This document shows, one piece after another, positions 18,461-27,665 of a DNA stretch of 64,000 nucleotides (position 1 is the first letter of the stretch; each line of letters starts with the position of its first letter). The stretch spans positions 1-64,000 of the forward strand of contig NZ_JAUOSB010000001.1 of the NCBI RefSeq assembly GCF_030548295.1, written 5' to 3'. The notes beneath the pieces are model-generated. The model saw nothing but the letters and a program-made list of their open reading frames with translations, did not search any database and was not told the DNA's origin. The position numbers and the translations under genes are program-made. This stretch comes from Wenyingzhuangia sp. 2_MG-2023. Lineage in GTDB: Bacteria; Bacteroidota; Bacteroidia; Flavobacteriales; Flavobacteriaceae.

Positions 18461-18534
18461 ATCACTCATCTCTATAACACAGGCCTATTTATCTGTATTT
18501 TTTTTCTTTAAATTCGTAGGATAAATATTATTCA

Positions 18535-20919
18535 ATGTCTGACTACGACTTTTCCACTCTAAATTCAAATGATTTTGAAAAACTAGTTTGTGATCTTCTT
18601 AATGAAAGTTCTTCGCTTGAAGGATCTGTTCCATTCCGAAGTTTTAAACCTGGGAAAGATGGTGGTATTGATCTTTTACATTCATCTGATAAAAATGAAA
18701 AAGAAATAGTAGTACAGATAAAACATTATTATAAAAGCTCTTTTGCAACTTTGAGGAGAGACTTAGAAAAAAATGAAGTATCCAAAGTCCATACTCTAAA
18801 CCCTAAAAAATATATTTTTGTAACATCCTTGGAACTTAGTTTTGAGAACAAACGTATAATTAAAAATATTTTTTCTCCATATATAAAAAACATCTCTGAC
18901 ATTTACGGTAAAGATGATTTAAACGACATACTAAGGAAAAATAAACATATTGAAGAAAACCATTTTAAACTATGGCTTTCGAGTGCAGTAGCTATTCAAA
19001 AAATTCAACAATATAAATTTATAGGTAGAAAAAATGAATTTCAAGAAAATCAAATTAAGCAAAAACTTCGACTATTTGTAATAACTAGAGAACATTACAA
19101 AGCTATCAATATTCTTAATGAAAATAATTTCTTAATTATAACTGGAGAACCCGGAGTTGGAAAAACCACACTTTCAGAAATTTTAATTTATAGATATCTA
19201 TCAAAAAAATATCAGTTAACGGTTATTTATGATGACATTAGAGAGATAGAGTTAGAATTAAAAGATGACGAATCAAAACAAATCTTTTATTTTGATGATT
19301 TCTTGGGGCATACACAAGCGGAAATTCAAAAATCTAAATCTGCTGAAACATATTTACTAAAGATTATTTCTAGAATAGAAAACTCTAAAAACAAACTTTT
19401 AATTCTTAATACACGAAAATTCATTCTTAATTCTTTTCTTGATGAATCGGAAAGATTTAAAAACTTCAATCCTTTAAGAGCTGAAGCTAAAATAGAACTA
19501 CATACATATAGTTATGGAGCTAAAAGAAGAATGCTAGACAATCATATAAATGAATTTGAACTTAGCTCTCAAAAAAAAGAAGTCCTTAAAACACTTGCTC
19601 ATTTAATATGTACCCATAGTAATTTTTCTCCTAGACATTTAGAATTCTTTACCAACAAACATTATATAGGTGAATTAGATACTTCATCTTTTCATTCATT
19701 TATAACCGAAAATTTAGCAAACCCCAAAAGAATTTGGGAACATGCTTACAATAAGCAGATTTCTGACAAAGAACGATTTTTGTTATACTCATTATACTCC
19801 CTAGGCTCTAAAGCTTCTAAAAAATCTCTTGAACTAGCATTTGATTCGAGAATTACTTATGAAGTCAGAGAGAATAATTTTTTTAAACCAACAAATCCTT
19901 TTAATGATAGTCTAAGAATTTTAAACGAAGGTTTTATCATAAGTTATAGCTATAATAATTATATCGAATTCAACTTTATAAACCCATCACTTGAAGATTT
20001 TCTTAAGTACTACATCGAAAACAATAATTATGAATTAACAAGAATATTATCTTCTTCAATATATATTGAACAATGGTTTGTTTTTTATAAACCATTTGAA
20101 AAAAAGAATATTGAAAAAAAATTAATAAATATCTTTATTTCTAAATTTTCAAAAAATAAAATATCTGAAGTCGAGAAATATAAAGCTATTTTATTTTTAG
20201 CTTCATATGCTCCTGATGAAATAAACGTAATACTAAAAATCTTAAAAAGTATTTATCAATGGGATTTTATTAGTGGAAATGTTATTCTTCAATCATACTC
20301 ATTACAATTTTTAAAAAATTCTATTAGAGAAAAAAAATTACTATCTATCATTTGCAAACTTGATTACGAGTATTTTTTGAGAATTATTCTTAACTGTAAA
20401 AGTATAGGTGAAGTTTCTAATTATATTCATTTATTCCAGAATAATTTAAATTTAAACTTTAAAGAAAAATTTAATTTTAACTCTTTAACATCCTCTAAAT
20501 ACTCTTACCTAATAAAGGAAATTTATTTGTCGTGTAAATTTCTATTAAAAAATGAAATTGAATTTCAATACAACTACCTTCTTAAATCAAACACTTACGT
20601 AGATGAGCATTTGGATGTGATTGATCGAATAGAAAACTATATATCCTTTTTTAACAACTACATGTTTGAGGATTTAAACATCAAATATGATATTCTATTA
20701 ACACCTAATTGGAATGACATAGCATTACAAAATAATTTGAATTCCTTAAGTTTAAAAAAAGAAAGCAACTCTATAGACGAAGATTTAACTCCAGAGTATT
20801 TTGACTTTGGCTACGAATACAACTATGACCAAGATTACGACTATGACCTTGAGGAGAAAACTAACGATTCATCGTACCTAATACGATTAAATGATAATCC
20901 GAACGATTTGCCATTTTAA
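18535..20919 (+). CDS. Mrr-type nuclease fused to STAND-like NTPase (candidate defence protein)
   Basis: This is a 794-residue single protein. Residues 1-130 resemble a restriction-endonuclease Mrr domain, with G-K-D-G-G-I-D46 and the Q61-I-K63 half of the D-(E/Q)-x-K nuclease core. Residues about 160-400 form an nSTAND3-like NTPase, with Walker A G204-E-P-G-V-G-K-T-T and Walker B F-Y-F-D-D around 251-255. The remaining 390 residues are helical, with no recognised repeat, and end in a Y/D-rich acidic stretch (about 756-783). Such fusions occur as one-gene anti-phage systems. It stands alone between housekeeping genes and the galactan locus, and is richer in A/T and lysine than its neighbours, hinting at transfer. 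Defence function is inferred. Confidence 0.75.
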   Translation: MSDYDFSTLNSNDFEKLVCDLLNESSSLEGSVPFRSFKPGKDGGIDLLHSSDKNEKEIVVQIKHYYKSSFATLRRDLEKNEVSKVHTLNPKKYIFVTSLELSFENKRIIKNIFSPYIKNISDIYGKDDLNDILRKNKHIEENHFKLWLSSAVAIQKIQQYKFIGRKNEFQENQIKQKLRLFVITREHYKAINILNENNFLIITGEPGVGKTTLSEILIYRYLSKKYQLTVIYDDIREIELELKDDESKQIFYFDDFLGHTQAEIQKSKSAETYLLKIISRIENSKNKLLILNTRKFILNSFLDESERFKNFNPLRAEAKIELHTYSYGAKRRMLDNHINEFELSSQKKEVLKTLAHLICTHSNFSPRHLEFFTNKHYIGELDTSSFHSFITENLANPKRIWEHAYNKQISDKERFLLYSLYSLGSKASKKSLELAFDSRITYEVRENNFFKPTNPFNDSLRILNEGFIISYSYNNYIEFNFINPSLEDFLKYYIENNNYELTRILSSSIYIEQWFVFYKPFEKKNIEKKLINIFISKFSKNKISEVEKYKAILFLASYAPDEINVILKILKSIYQWDFISGNVILQSYSLQFLKNSIREKKLLSIICKLDYEYFLRIILNCKSIGEVSNYIHLFQNNLNLNFKEKFNFNSLTSSKYSYLIKEIYLSCKFLLKNEIEFQYNYLLKSNTYVDEHLDVIDRIENYISFFNNYMFEDLNIKYDILLTPNWNDIALQNNLNSLSLKKESNSIDEDLTPEYFDFGYEYNYDQDYDYDLEEKTNDSSYLIRLNDNPNDLPF

Positions 20920-21023
20920 AGTGACCTATTTTATTGTGTATTGAAATCCGCACAAAAAACCACGCAACACAATCAATACCTAACAGTTATATCTTCACAA
21001 CAAACATACTATCTATAAAACAC

Positions 21024-21053
21024 AAAAAACCTCGTAAAAAATACGAGGTTTTT
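21024..21053 (-). terminator. Terminator after the GH29 sub-operon
   Basis: AAAACCTCGTA pairs with TACGAGGTTTT around a short A-rich loop. Read on the minus strand it ends in a T-run just after the GH29 stop at 21072. It could also stop transcription from the plus strand. Confidence 0.75.
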
Positions 21054-21071
21054 AAATTTTTATATGATTTA

Positions 21072-22628
21072 CTACTCTTCTACTGGAGTAATTTTAAAAG
21101 CAAATGCATGCTTTCCTACTTTGTTTTTAGGAAGTTGGATGGTTAAACCTTTGCTATTTCTCTCAAATTTTAAATCTTGATTGTCTCCTAACAATTGAAT
21201 TGATTTTATTTTTTTAGGGTACAAACCATTGTCTTTTACCAAAGAATCTATGGTAAATTCTTTTCCTTCTGGCCAATCTAAGACAATAGCATATAAAATG
21301 TTCCCTTTGGTGGTAAAACGAATATCTTCCGCTGTATTGTCAGCATTTTTTTGTTCACTCAAATGTCCTTCAACTGCTTTAAAACTTCCCTCTCCATAAA
21401 TATCAAAAGTTCTAGTTCCGTAAATGGCTTCACCATTAGTTTGCAACCAAGCTCCCATTTCTAACAAACGCTCTTTTACAGGTTCTGGAATTTCTCCGTT
21501 GGCTTTGGGTGTAATATTTAACAATACAGCTCCGTTTTTACTAACCACATCTACTAAAAAATCTATTAACCTATTGGTAGATTTGTAATTTGGGTTTTTA
21601 ATATGCGACCAAGAATTCCAATCGATAGAATCATCTGTTAACCAAGGAAATTCTTTCTTTTCACTCATCCTAGCTCTTTCTAAATCTAACACAGCAGAAC
21701 CTTTGGCAAAGTCTTCAAATTTATAAGTAGATACTACTTCTTGATTTTTTTTATCTGCATGATTGTAATAATACTCTAGAAATTCTTGTCTGTGTTCTTC
21801 AGAAATAATATCCATTTTATTGTCAAACCAAACCAAGTCTGGATCGTATTTATTGATGATTTCTTTTAATCTATTCAACCATTCATCATCAAATTCTTTT
21901 CCTGCCATTGGATAATGAAATTTTTCTCCATTAGCAGTTGCATGATTTTTTTTATGTGGAAATTGAAAATCTCCTTTGTTTACTTTAGGTCCATACAAAT
22001 CTGCAAATTCAGGATCAGCAGCATCTGTAGTTTCATCCCATGTAGGAAACCATGCGTACAACCATTGTCTGTGGAAAGTAGCAATAAATTTCATATCTCG
22101 TTTTCTAATTTCTTTAGAAAGTTCTCCCATAATATCTCTTTTAGGCCCCATGTTTTTAGAGTTCCAACGAGTTAAATCACTATCCCACATAGCAAAACCA
22201 TCTGCATGTTCTGATACAGGTCCTGCAAATTTAGCTCCTGCTTTTTGGAATAAATCTGCCCATTCTGCAGCATCAAATTTTTCGGCAGTAAACATGGGAA
22301 TAAAATCTTTGTATCCAAATTTATCTAACGTTCCATAAGTTTCTACGTGATGTTTGTAATAGTGACTTGCCTCTCCATTTCTAGCTTCGGGATTGTCTTT
22401 GTTTACATACATCCAATGCGAATACCATTCATTTTTATATTCGGGTACAGAATAAGGTCCCCAATGACAATAAATTCCAAATTTTGCATCTAAAAACCAT
22501 TCTGGTGTTTGATGTTTTTTTAAAGATTCCCAATTTGCTTGATACGTCTTTTTTTCCTCTTTTTGCTGACAAGATGCTGTTATAAAAACAAGTGTTAAAA
22601 CAGCTATTAATTTTATATATTTTTTCAT
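21072..22628 (-). CDS. GH29 alpha-L-fucosidase/alpha-L-galactosidase-like lipoprotein
   Basis: This 518-residue exo-glycosidase has a lipoprotein signal with lipobox I-T-A-S-C20, so it is anchored in a membrane of the periplasm or cell surface. The family (beta/alpha)8 domain spans about residues 30-380: A-K-F-G-I-Y-C-H-W-G near 48, S-E-H-A-D-G-F-A-M-W-D near 139, and the candidate nucleophile D269 in D-L-V-W-F-D-N. A beta-sandwich follows. GH29 enzymes remove L-fucose; in a galactan locus the chemically close L-galactose of porphyran is an equally plausible substrate. It lies 51 bp after the broken GH2 gene and ends at a terminator. Confidence 0.88.
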   Translation of the reverse strand: MKKYIKLIAVLTLVFITASCQQKEEKKTYQANWESLKKHQTPEWFLDAKFGIYCHWGPYSVPEYKNEWYSHWMYVNKDNPEARNGEASHYYKHHVETYGTLDKFGYKDFIPMFTAEKFDAAEWADLFQKAGAKFAGPVSEHADGFAMWDSDLTRWNSKNMGPKRDIMGELSKEIRKRDMKFIATFHRQWLYAWFPTWDETTDAADPEFADLYGPKVNKGDFQFPHKKNHATANGEKFHYPMAGKEFDDEWLNRLKEIINKYDPDLVWFDNKMDIISEEHRQEFLEYYYNHADKKNQEVVSTYKFEDFAKGSAVLDLERARMSEKKEFPWLTDDSIDWNSWSHIKNPNYKSTNRLIDFLVDVVSKNGAVLLNITPKANGEIPEPVKERLLEMGAWLQTNGEAIYGTRTFDIYGEGSFKAVEGHLSEQKNADNTAEDIRFTTKGNILYAIVLDWPEGKEFTIDSLVKDNGLYPKKIKSIQLLGDNQDLKFERNSKGLTIQLPKNKVGKHAFAFKITPVEE

Positions 22629-22679
22629 TTTAAATGATTTAATCTATGTTAGTATCGTATCTCTTTACTTTCTAAACAA

Positions 22680-25199
22680 TTAAAAACCTCTAGATTTTAT
22701 AGTATCTAGTTTTGTTTCATATTCTTGTTCGTTTTCACCTGATAATTTATCAAAAAACTTATAATAATTTCCATAAGTATAGGTCTGATTTCTCTTTCTA
22801 ATTTCTAACCCCATAGTCTTAAATTTTTTAGAAGCTTCTTTCTGATCTCCAATTAAAAACATATACTCATTAGCAGAAACTATATCTCCTTTTTTATCTT
22901 TTAATTCTAAAATAACATAAAAAATTTTCTTTACTGTTTTAAGTACTTTATGATTCAAACTCTTTAGTTTTAGAGAACTATTTTCTTCTACGTTTCCTAC
23001 ATCAAAACTATTTTTAGCTAATACATTACCCTCATCATCTTTAATTACATAACTAGCTTTGCAATTTTTATAAGTTTTGTAAAAATCGTTTACTACCCAT
23101 ATTTCTCCATTAAAAGTATCAGATGTTTTCCATCTACGTTTATCAAACTTTAAATTAATCAACAAGGGTTGATAGGCTATTTTTACATAATTGCAAGAAC
23201 GTTTGGGTTGTGTGTAATTATCTACAATTCCCCATTTCATATCAGGCCAATAGGTAATAAAATGACACAATGAAATTCCGCTAGTTCTAGGTTTATTTCT
23301 TCTAAAGTGCTCTATAGACAATTGAAAAATAATTCCCTGTGCATCTTGAGTCGCATCTACAAATTCTTGTAACGATCCTGTTTTTTCATCACCAAAAGCA
23401 TCAAAATTTTGAATTCTTAATCTATCTAAATCTGCCCAATGATGTCCCCAACTTACTCCAGGTTTCCACAATTCATCTTTTGGAATAAACTTTTTTAAAC
23501 TTTCTACATTAGGTACCGATGTAATGGCTAATTCTGGCACAATTGGAAAATCTAAACTAGAGTACCAATCTTCCATTAACCATTTTCCCATACCGTAAAA
23601 ATACCCTAGGGCATGTACAGCCTCTTTGGGTTTGTATCCTGCTGATTGTGCTGTTTCACAAGTTAACGGAGAATCTGGCACATAAGGTAAATCTACTTTT
23701 GCTTGCAATCTTTTTCCTAAGGTTTCTAAAAAGTTACGTGTAAACATAGCATCTCCAGATCTTAAAAACATTTCTTCACCACCTTCCATCATAATTAAAG
23801 AGGGATGATTTCTTCTTTCTGTAATTACATTTTCTCCTTCTTTTAATATTTTTTCTAAAAACACTGGATCTTTAGATAGATTTCCTGTTCCTAAGGGAAT
23901 AATATCTTGCCAAACTGTAATTCCAGCTTCATCACATAATTCATAAAAAATTGGAATTTCAGGAGGATGCCAACCAAAAATTCTGATGTTATTCATGTTT
24001 GCATCTTTGGCTAACTGAATTAATCTTCTGTATTTTTCTTCGGTAGTTCTTCCTACAAAAATATCTGGTGGACCTCCCCAACAAGCCGAACGAATAAATA
24101 TTGGCTTTCCATTAATAACCGTAGTTCTTGGAAAACTAACTTGATCTTTAGAAAATCCAGGATTCCATTTCATGCTAACTTCTCTAATCCCAAAAGTAGT
24201 TTCGGCAAAATCTTGATTTACTTTATTTTCTGTTATAGAAACTTTGGCTACGTACAAATTAGGTTTTCCTAAATCCCAAGGCCACCACAACTGAGCATTT
24301 TTTACTTTAATTTGTTTTTTTACCACCTGCTTACCTGGTTGTACCAAGGCAGTAAATTTTGTATTGATTTGTTTGCTCTTAAAGTTACTACCTTCTATAG
24401 AGCTTGTAAACGTGATGTTTTTAGGTTTGGAAGTGGTGTTTTCTACCTCAACCTGTAGATGTACTGTTGCCGATTTGTCTTTATGAATATTAGAATGCAC
24501 ATACAAATCAGTAACTCTAGAAGATCCGGTATATACCATTTTAATGGGTCTGTAAATTCCAAAAGGAATTAAATCTCTCCAATAATCTCCAAACCAAGGA
24601 GTTTTTCTACCCGCCACTTTAGAGTTTACCTGCGGTGGTGGAGCCAAACGAATCATTAATAAGTTAGAACTTTTTAAATTCTTTTTAGAAGTTCTTAAAG
24701 CGTGATTGATGTCAAATGAAAATGGAGAAAAAGCACCTTCGTGACTTCCTAAATACTCGCTGTTCAACCAAACATCACAAGTATAATCTACTCCATCAAA
24801 ATCTAACCTTGCCAAGTTATCTCCTAAATCTTGAGTTACATTAAATTGATAAGAATACCATCATTCATACTGCATTACCCATTGAGCCTTTACGCTATTT
24901 CTTCCAAAATAAGGATCTTCTATCACTCCTGCTTTCCACAAATCTATATAAACATCTCCTGGAATTTTTGCAGGATTCCAAACTAAGGTTTCAATATCTT
25001 CTGGCGGTATTTTGTGTAAACCTTGCTTTACACCTTCTCCAGGCAACATCATTTTCATTTTCCAACGATGTCCACTTAAATCTCTTACCAACTGACTATT
25101 TTCATCATGTGAGTTGATACTTCCTGGTTGTGCAAATCCAACGGATGTACAAATCAAGAACCAAAAAAATATTCTTATTTTTTCTATTATATTTCTCAT
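22680..25199 (-). pseudogene. GH2 beta-galactosidase/mannosidase-like gene interrupted by in-frame TGA
   Basis: The ATG at 25199 opens a signal peptide (ending V-G-F-A-Q) and the GH2 sugar-binding domain, which stops at a TGA at 24861-24863 after 112 codons. The same frame then continues without further interruption for 726 codons to 22680. The stop sits between Q-Y-E and W-Y-S-Y-Q-F, at the place of a Trp conserved in related GH2 enzymes (D/E-W-x-Y), so one TGG-to-TGA change explains it. The downstream part keeps R-N-H-P-S-L-I-M-M-E-G-G-E-E (acid/base region) and P-I-V-P-E-L-A (likely nucleophile). Intact, it would be an 838-residue periplasmic exo-beta-glycosidase for galactan oligosaccharides. 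It may be a real nonsense mutation, a read error, or readthrough. Confidence 0.82.
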
Positions 25200-25236
25200 T
25201 ACACCTATTATTTTAAACAATCATTAAAAACAAATC

Positions 25237-25312
25237 AAATCCGACTTAAAAAAAACAATAACTCCAATAAAAATAACAATAAATAAACAAACAAAAACAC
25301 ACAAATCCGACT
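25237..25312. repeat. Two direct copies of AAATCCGACT upstream of the GH2/GH29 sub-operon
   Basis: The ten-base element occurs at 25237-25246 and 25303-25312, 66 bp apart, in the 125-bp gap between the GH117 terminator and the GH2 start. On the minus strand the distal copy is preceded by TTTTAGACTTAGTC, which resembles sequences upstream of susC at 38708. It may be a regulator site for the sub-operon. Confidence 0.4.
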
Positions 25313-25323
25313 AAGTCTAAAAC

Positions 25324-25351
25324 AAAAAAGACCACTTAAAGTGGTCTTTTT
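25324..25351 (-). terminator. Terminator after the GH117 gene
   Basis: AAAAGACCACTT and AAGTGGTCTTTT form a near-perfect hairpin flanked by A and T runs. It lies 17 bp after the GH117 stop, splitting the anhydrogalactose operon from the GH2/GH29 genes. Confidence 0.75.
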
Positions 25352-25367
25352 CATAGGTTTTAAAATC

Positions 25368-26600
25368 TTATTTATCTTTAGCTTCTTTGTCTGAATTGGC
25401 TGTATGCTTTCTCATTACTTTCGTTTTAAACCCACGAATGTATTGATAGTTGTAATTCATGTATTCATGTGTCAATCCCCAACGTAAAATTTCTGTTGGT
25501 TCTTTTTCGTTATCAGCAGTTCTGTTTAATCCTATTGCATGTGGTGCCCCTTTTACAGCTCCCATAATTTCAAAATTAATTCCATCAGGAGACCATTGTA
25601 CCGTGTTTCTTTCTGGACCATCTGTAGTAATTAACGATGCAATTCCTCCATTGTATGGCCAAACGCATATTTCGTGTCCACTGTTAGAAATTGGATTGTA
25701 TTCTGATTTTACATAAGGACCTTTAGGGTTGTCTGCAATGGCAACTCCATGTCTAATTTGACGACCTCCAAAAGTAATAGCTTCTCCCATTTGTTCTCCT
25801 TTGTAGTACAAGTAGAATTTTCCTTTGTAAGGAATGATACATGGATCGTGTACTTTGTGACTATCAAAATCTCCTTTTTTCTCTACAGAAAAACGATCTT
25901 GTAAATCATCTCCTTTCCAAATTCCATTATCTGCAGGACTTAAAATTGGTTCTTCACTTTTTGTCCAAGGTCCGTTAGGAGATGTAGACCAAGCTAAACC
26001 AACTTGATTTTTAACTCTTTTGTTATATGGATTTTTTACTGTTTGGTAACATAAGTAATACATTCCATCGCTTTCCATAATTTCTACAGTAAACACAGAA
26101 CGATCATCATAAGAACCTGCTTTACCTCTAGCAACAGCAATTCCTTCTTCTTTCCAAGTAATTCCATCTGCAGAAGTTGCATACCAAATATCGCATCTAT
26201 CCCAAGGGAATACTTTTTCGTTTTCTACATCACCTCCAAATCCTTGAGATTCTCCTGTACTTCTACTATACCAAGTATAATATTTCCCATCGTGCTTAAT
26301 CATGGCACTAGGATCTCTTCTTACCACACCTTCTTCGTAAGCAAAATCTCCTTTTAAATCATAAACTTGATATTCAAAATACCAATCATTATTGTGTAAC
26401 AATTCATCATTCCACTCTAAAGCTCTTTTAGATGCTGCACTTAATTTGTCTTTATTGGTAATTCCTAAAAAGTCTTGTTTTTCATCACTAAGAACTATTT
26501 CCTTACCACAATCATCACCTGTTTTGTTTTCTACTTTTGAGTTGCAAGAAAACAAACCAACTCCTAATATTACAGGAATTATATATTTTAAATTTTTCAT
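25368..26600 (-). CDS. GH117 alpha-1,3-L-neoagarooligosaccharide hydrolase, lipoprotein
   Basis: It releases 3,6-anhydro-L-galactose from the non-reducing end of neoagaro-oligosaccharides. The 410 residues begin with a lipoprotein signal (L-F-S-C19), then the N-terminal helical segment used for dimer swapping in this family (about 55-95), then a five-bladed beta-propeller. Catalytic candidates are D96 (R-R-D-P-S-A-M), D252 (V-H-D-P), H309 and E310 (G-H-E-I-C-V-W), which match the known GH117 active-site set. It is the last gene of the anhydrogalactose operon, 19 bp after the transporter. It is the clearest marker that the target polymer contains anhydro-L-galactose. Confidence 0.93.
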   Translation of the reverse strand: MKNLKYIIPVILGVGLFSCNSKVENKTGDDCGKEIVLSDEKQDFLGITNKDKLSAASKRALEWNDELLHNNDWYFEYQVYDLKGDFAYEEGVVRRDPSAMIKHDGKYYTWYSRSTGESQGFGGDVENEKVFPWDRCDIWYATSADGITWKEEGIAVARGKAGSYDDRSVFTVEIMESDGMYYLCYQTVKNPYNKRVKNQVGLAWSTSPNGPWTKSEEPILSPADNGIWKGDDLQDRFSVEKKGDFDSHKVHDPCIIPYKGKFYLYYKGEQMGEAITFGGRQIRHGVAIADNPKGPYVKSEYNPISNSGHEICVWPYNGGIASLITTDGPERNTVQWSPDGINFEIMGAVKGAPHAIGLNRTADNEKEPTEILRWGLTHEYMNYNYQYIRGFKTKVMRKHTANSDKEAKDK

Positions 26601-26619
26601 TATTTATTATTTTTTGTGA

Positions 26620-27633
26620 TTATCCTAAGCTATTAGAATATGCAATTACTAAGATTCCTCCAATCATACAAGCCAAACTTATATACAAAAAGTTTTTTGC
26701 TTTGGATGATGCATTGACCCATTCTTTGGTAATAATTCCACTTACAATAGCTGTTACCACACAAGCTGTATTGAAAATAGCATATCCTACACTTCCCCCT
26801 AATTCTTTCCCTAATTTAAAAGCTGCATATGCAAATGCCGAAGAAGCAGCAAAGTTGAAAACTCCCATGATAGAAGTTAATAAAATGTTTTTTCCTAAAT
26901 GAGGTGATTTGAATTTACCCCATAATTTTTTAGCCGTTAATTGTTGAATAAAATAAATAGCAATAGCAACTCCTCCTGCCATGTAAATAACATACATTAC
27001 CGCAATAGCACTTACCCAAGCTGGATTTCCTTGTGCCTGAGAAGCCTCGTCAATAACACTTGCTCCAAAAGAATTAGCAAAACTAAATCCTGTAGCCAAC
27101 AAACCACCAATGACTGCTATTAAAATTCCTGCAACTACAGATCCTTTTTTAGAAACCGAATCGTCTTTTGCTTCATCTTTTTGGCGAGTAATTCCTGCTT
27201 TTGCATTCGAAATCACACCAATCAAAACAATAAACAACCCACCTAGAATGGTTAAAAACACATTGGTTTCTGGTAAATCTCCCACAAAGAAAGGTATCAA
27301 AGATCCCACCAAAATAATGGTACCAATAAAAATAGAGAAACCTAAAGACAAGCCAATATAGTTAATTGCTTTCCCCCACATCATGGCTCCAATACCCCAT
27401 AAAATACTAGAAACAACCATTCCGACAAGAACTGTACTAGGGATAGCCGCTAATACATCAGCAAAACCATCAATTAACAAAAATGCAGCAATATTAGGGA
27501 CTACAAATGTGTTGATTGCAAAAAACAAACTCCAAGTGTTTTCAAACTCAAAACCTTTGGTAAACTTTTCTGGTAAGGCATACAAACCAAGCATTAAACC
27601 TGCGATGACTGCCCAAATTACTCCTTCAATCAT
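26620..27633 (-). CDS. RhaT-like DMT-superfamily sugar transporter
   Basis: The 337-residue protein has ten membrane helices. The start M-I-E-G-V-I-W-A-V-I-A-G-L-M-L-G, a G-K-A-I-N-Y-I-G-L-S-L-G element and overall length resemble the L-rhamnose/proton symporter RhaT group. In this operon it probably takes 3,6-anhydro-L-galactose or D-galactose across the inner membrane; that substrate is inferred from the genes around it. It is spaced 32 bp from the epimerase gene and 19 bp from GH117. Confidence 0.78.
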   Translation of the reverse strand: MIEGVIWAVIAGLMLGLYALPEKFTKGFEFENTWSLFFAINTFVVPNIAAFLLIDGFADVLAAIPSTVLVGMVVSSILWGIGAMMWGKAINYIGLSLGFSIFIGTIILVGSLIPFFVGDLPETNVFLTILGGLFIVLIGVISNAKAGITRQKDEAKDDSVSKKGSVVAGILIAVIGGLLATGFSFANSFGASVIDEASQAQGNPAWVSAIAVMYVIYMAGGVAIAIYFIQQLTAKKLWGKFKSPHLGKNILLTSIMGVFNFAASSAFAYAAFKLGKELGGSVGYAIFNTACVVTAIVSGIITKEWVNASSKAKNFLYISLACMIGGILVIAYSNSLG

Positions 27634-27665
27634 TATTTAATTATTTTTTAAGTTAGTAAAATTGA

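Noticed and set aside
20934-21146. 70-codon plus-strand frame after the STAND gene
   Set aside because: It runs through the GH29 terminator and into the GH29 gene on the other strand, with no coding character.
24816-24863. TGA in GH2 read as selenocysteine or as Trp by an altered code
   Set aside because: No selenocysteine insertion hairpin was noticed, related enzymes have Trp rather than Cys there, and TGA works as a normal stop in neighbouring genes.
27110-27361. Plus-strand frames within the RhaT-like transporter gene
   Set aside because: They are low-complexity shadows of membrane helices coded on the other strand.
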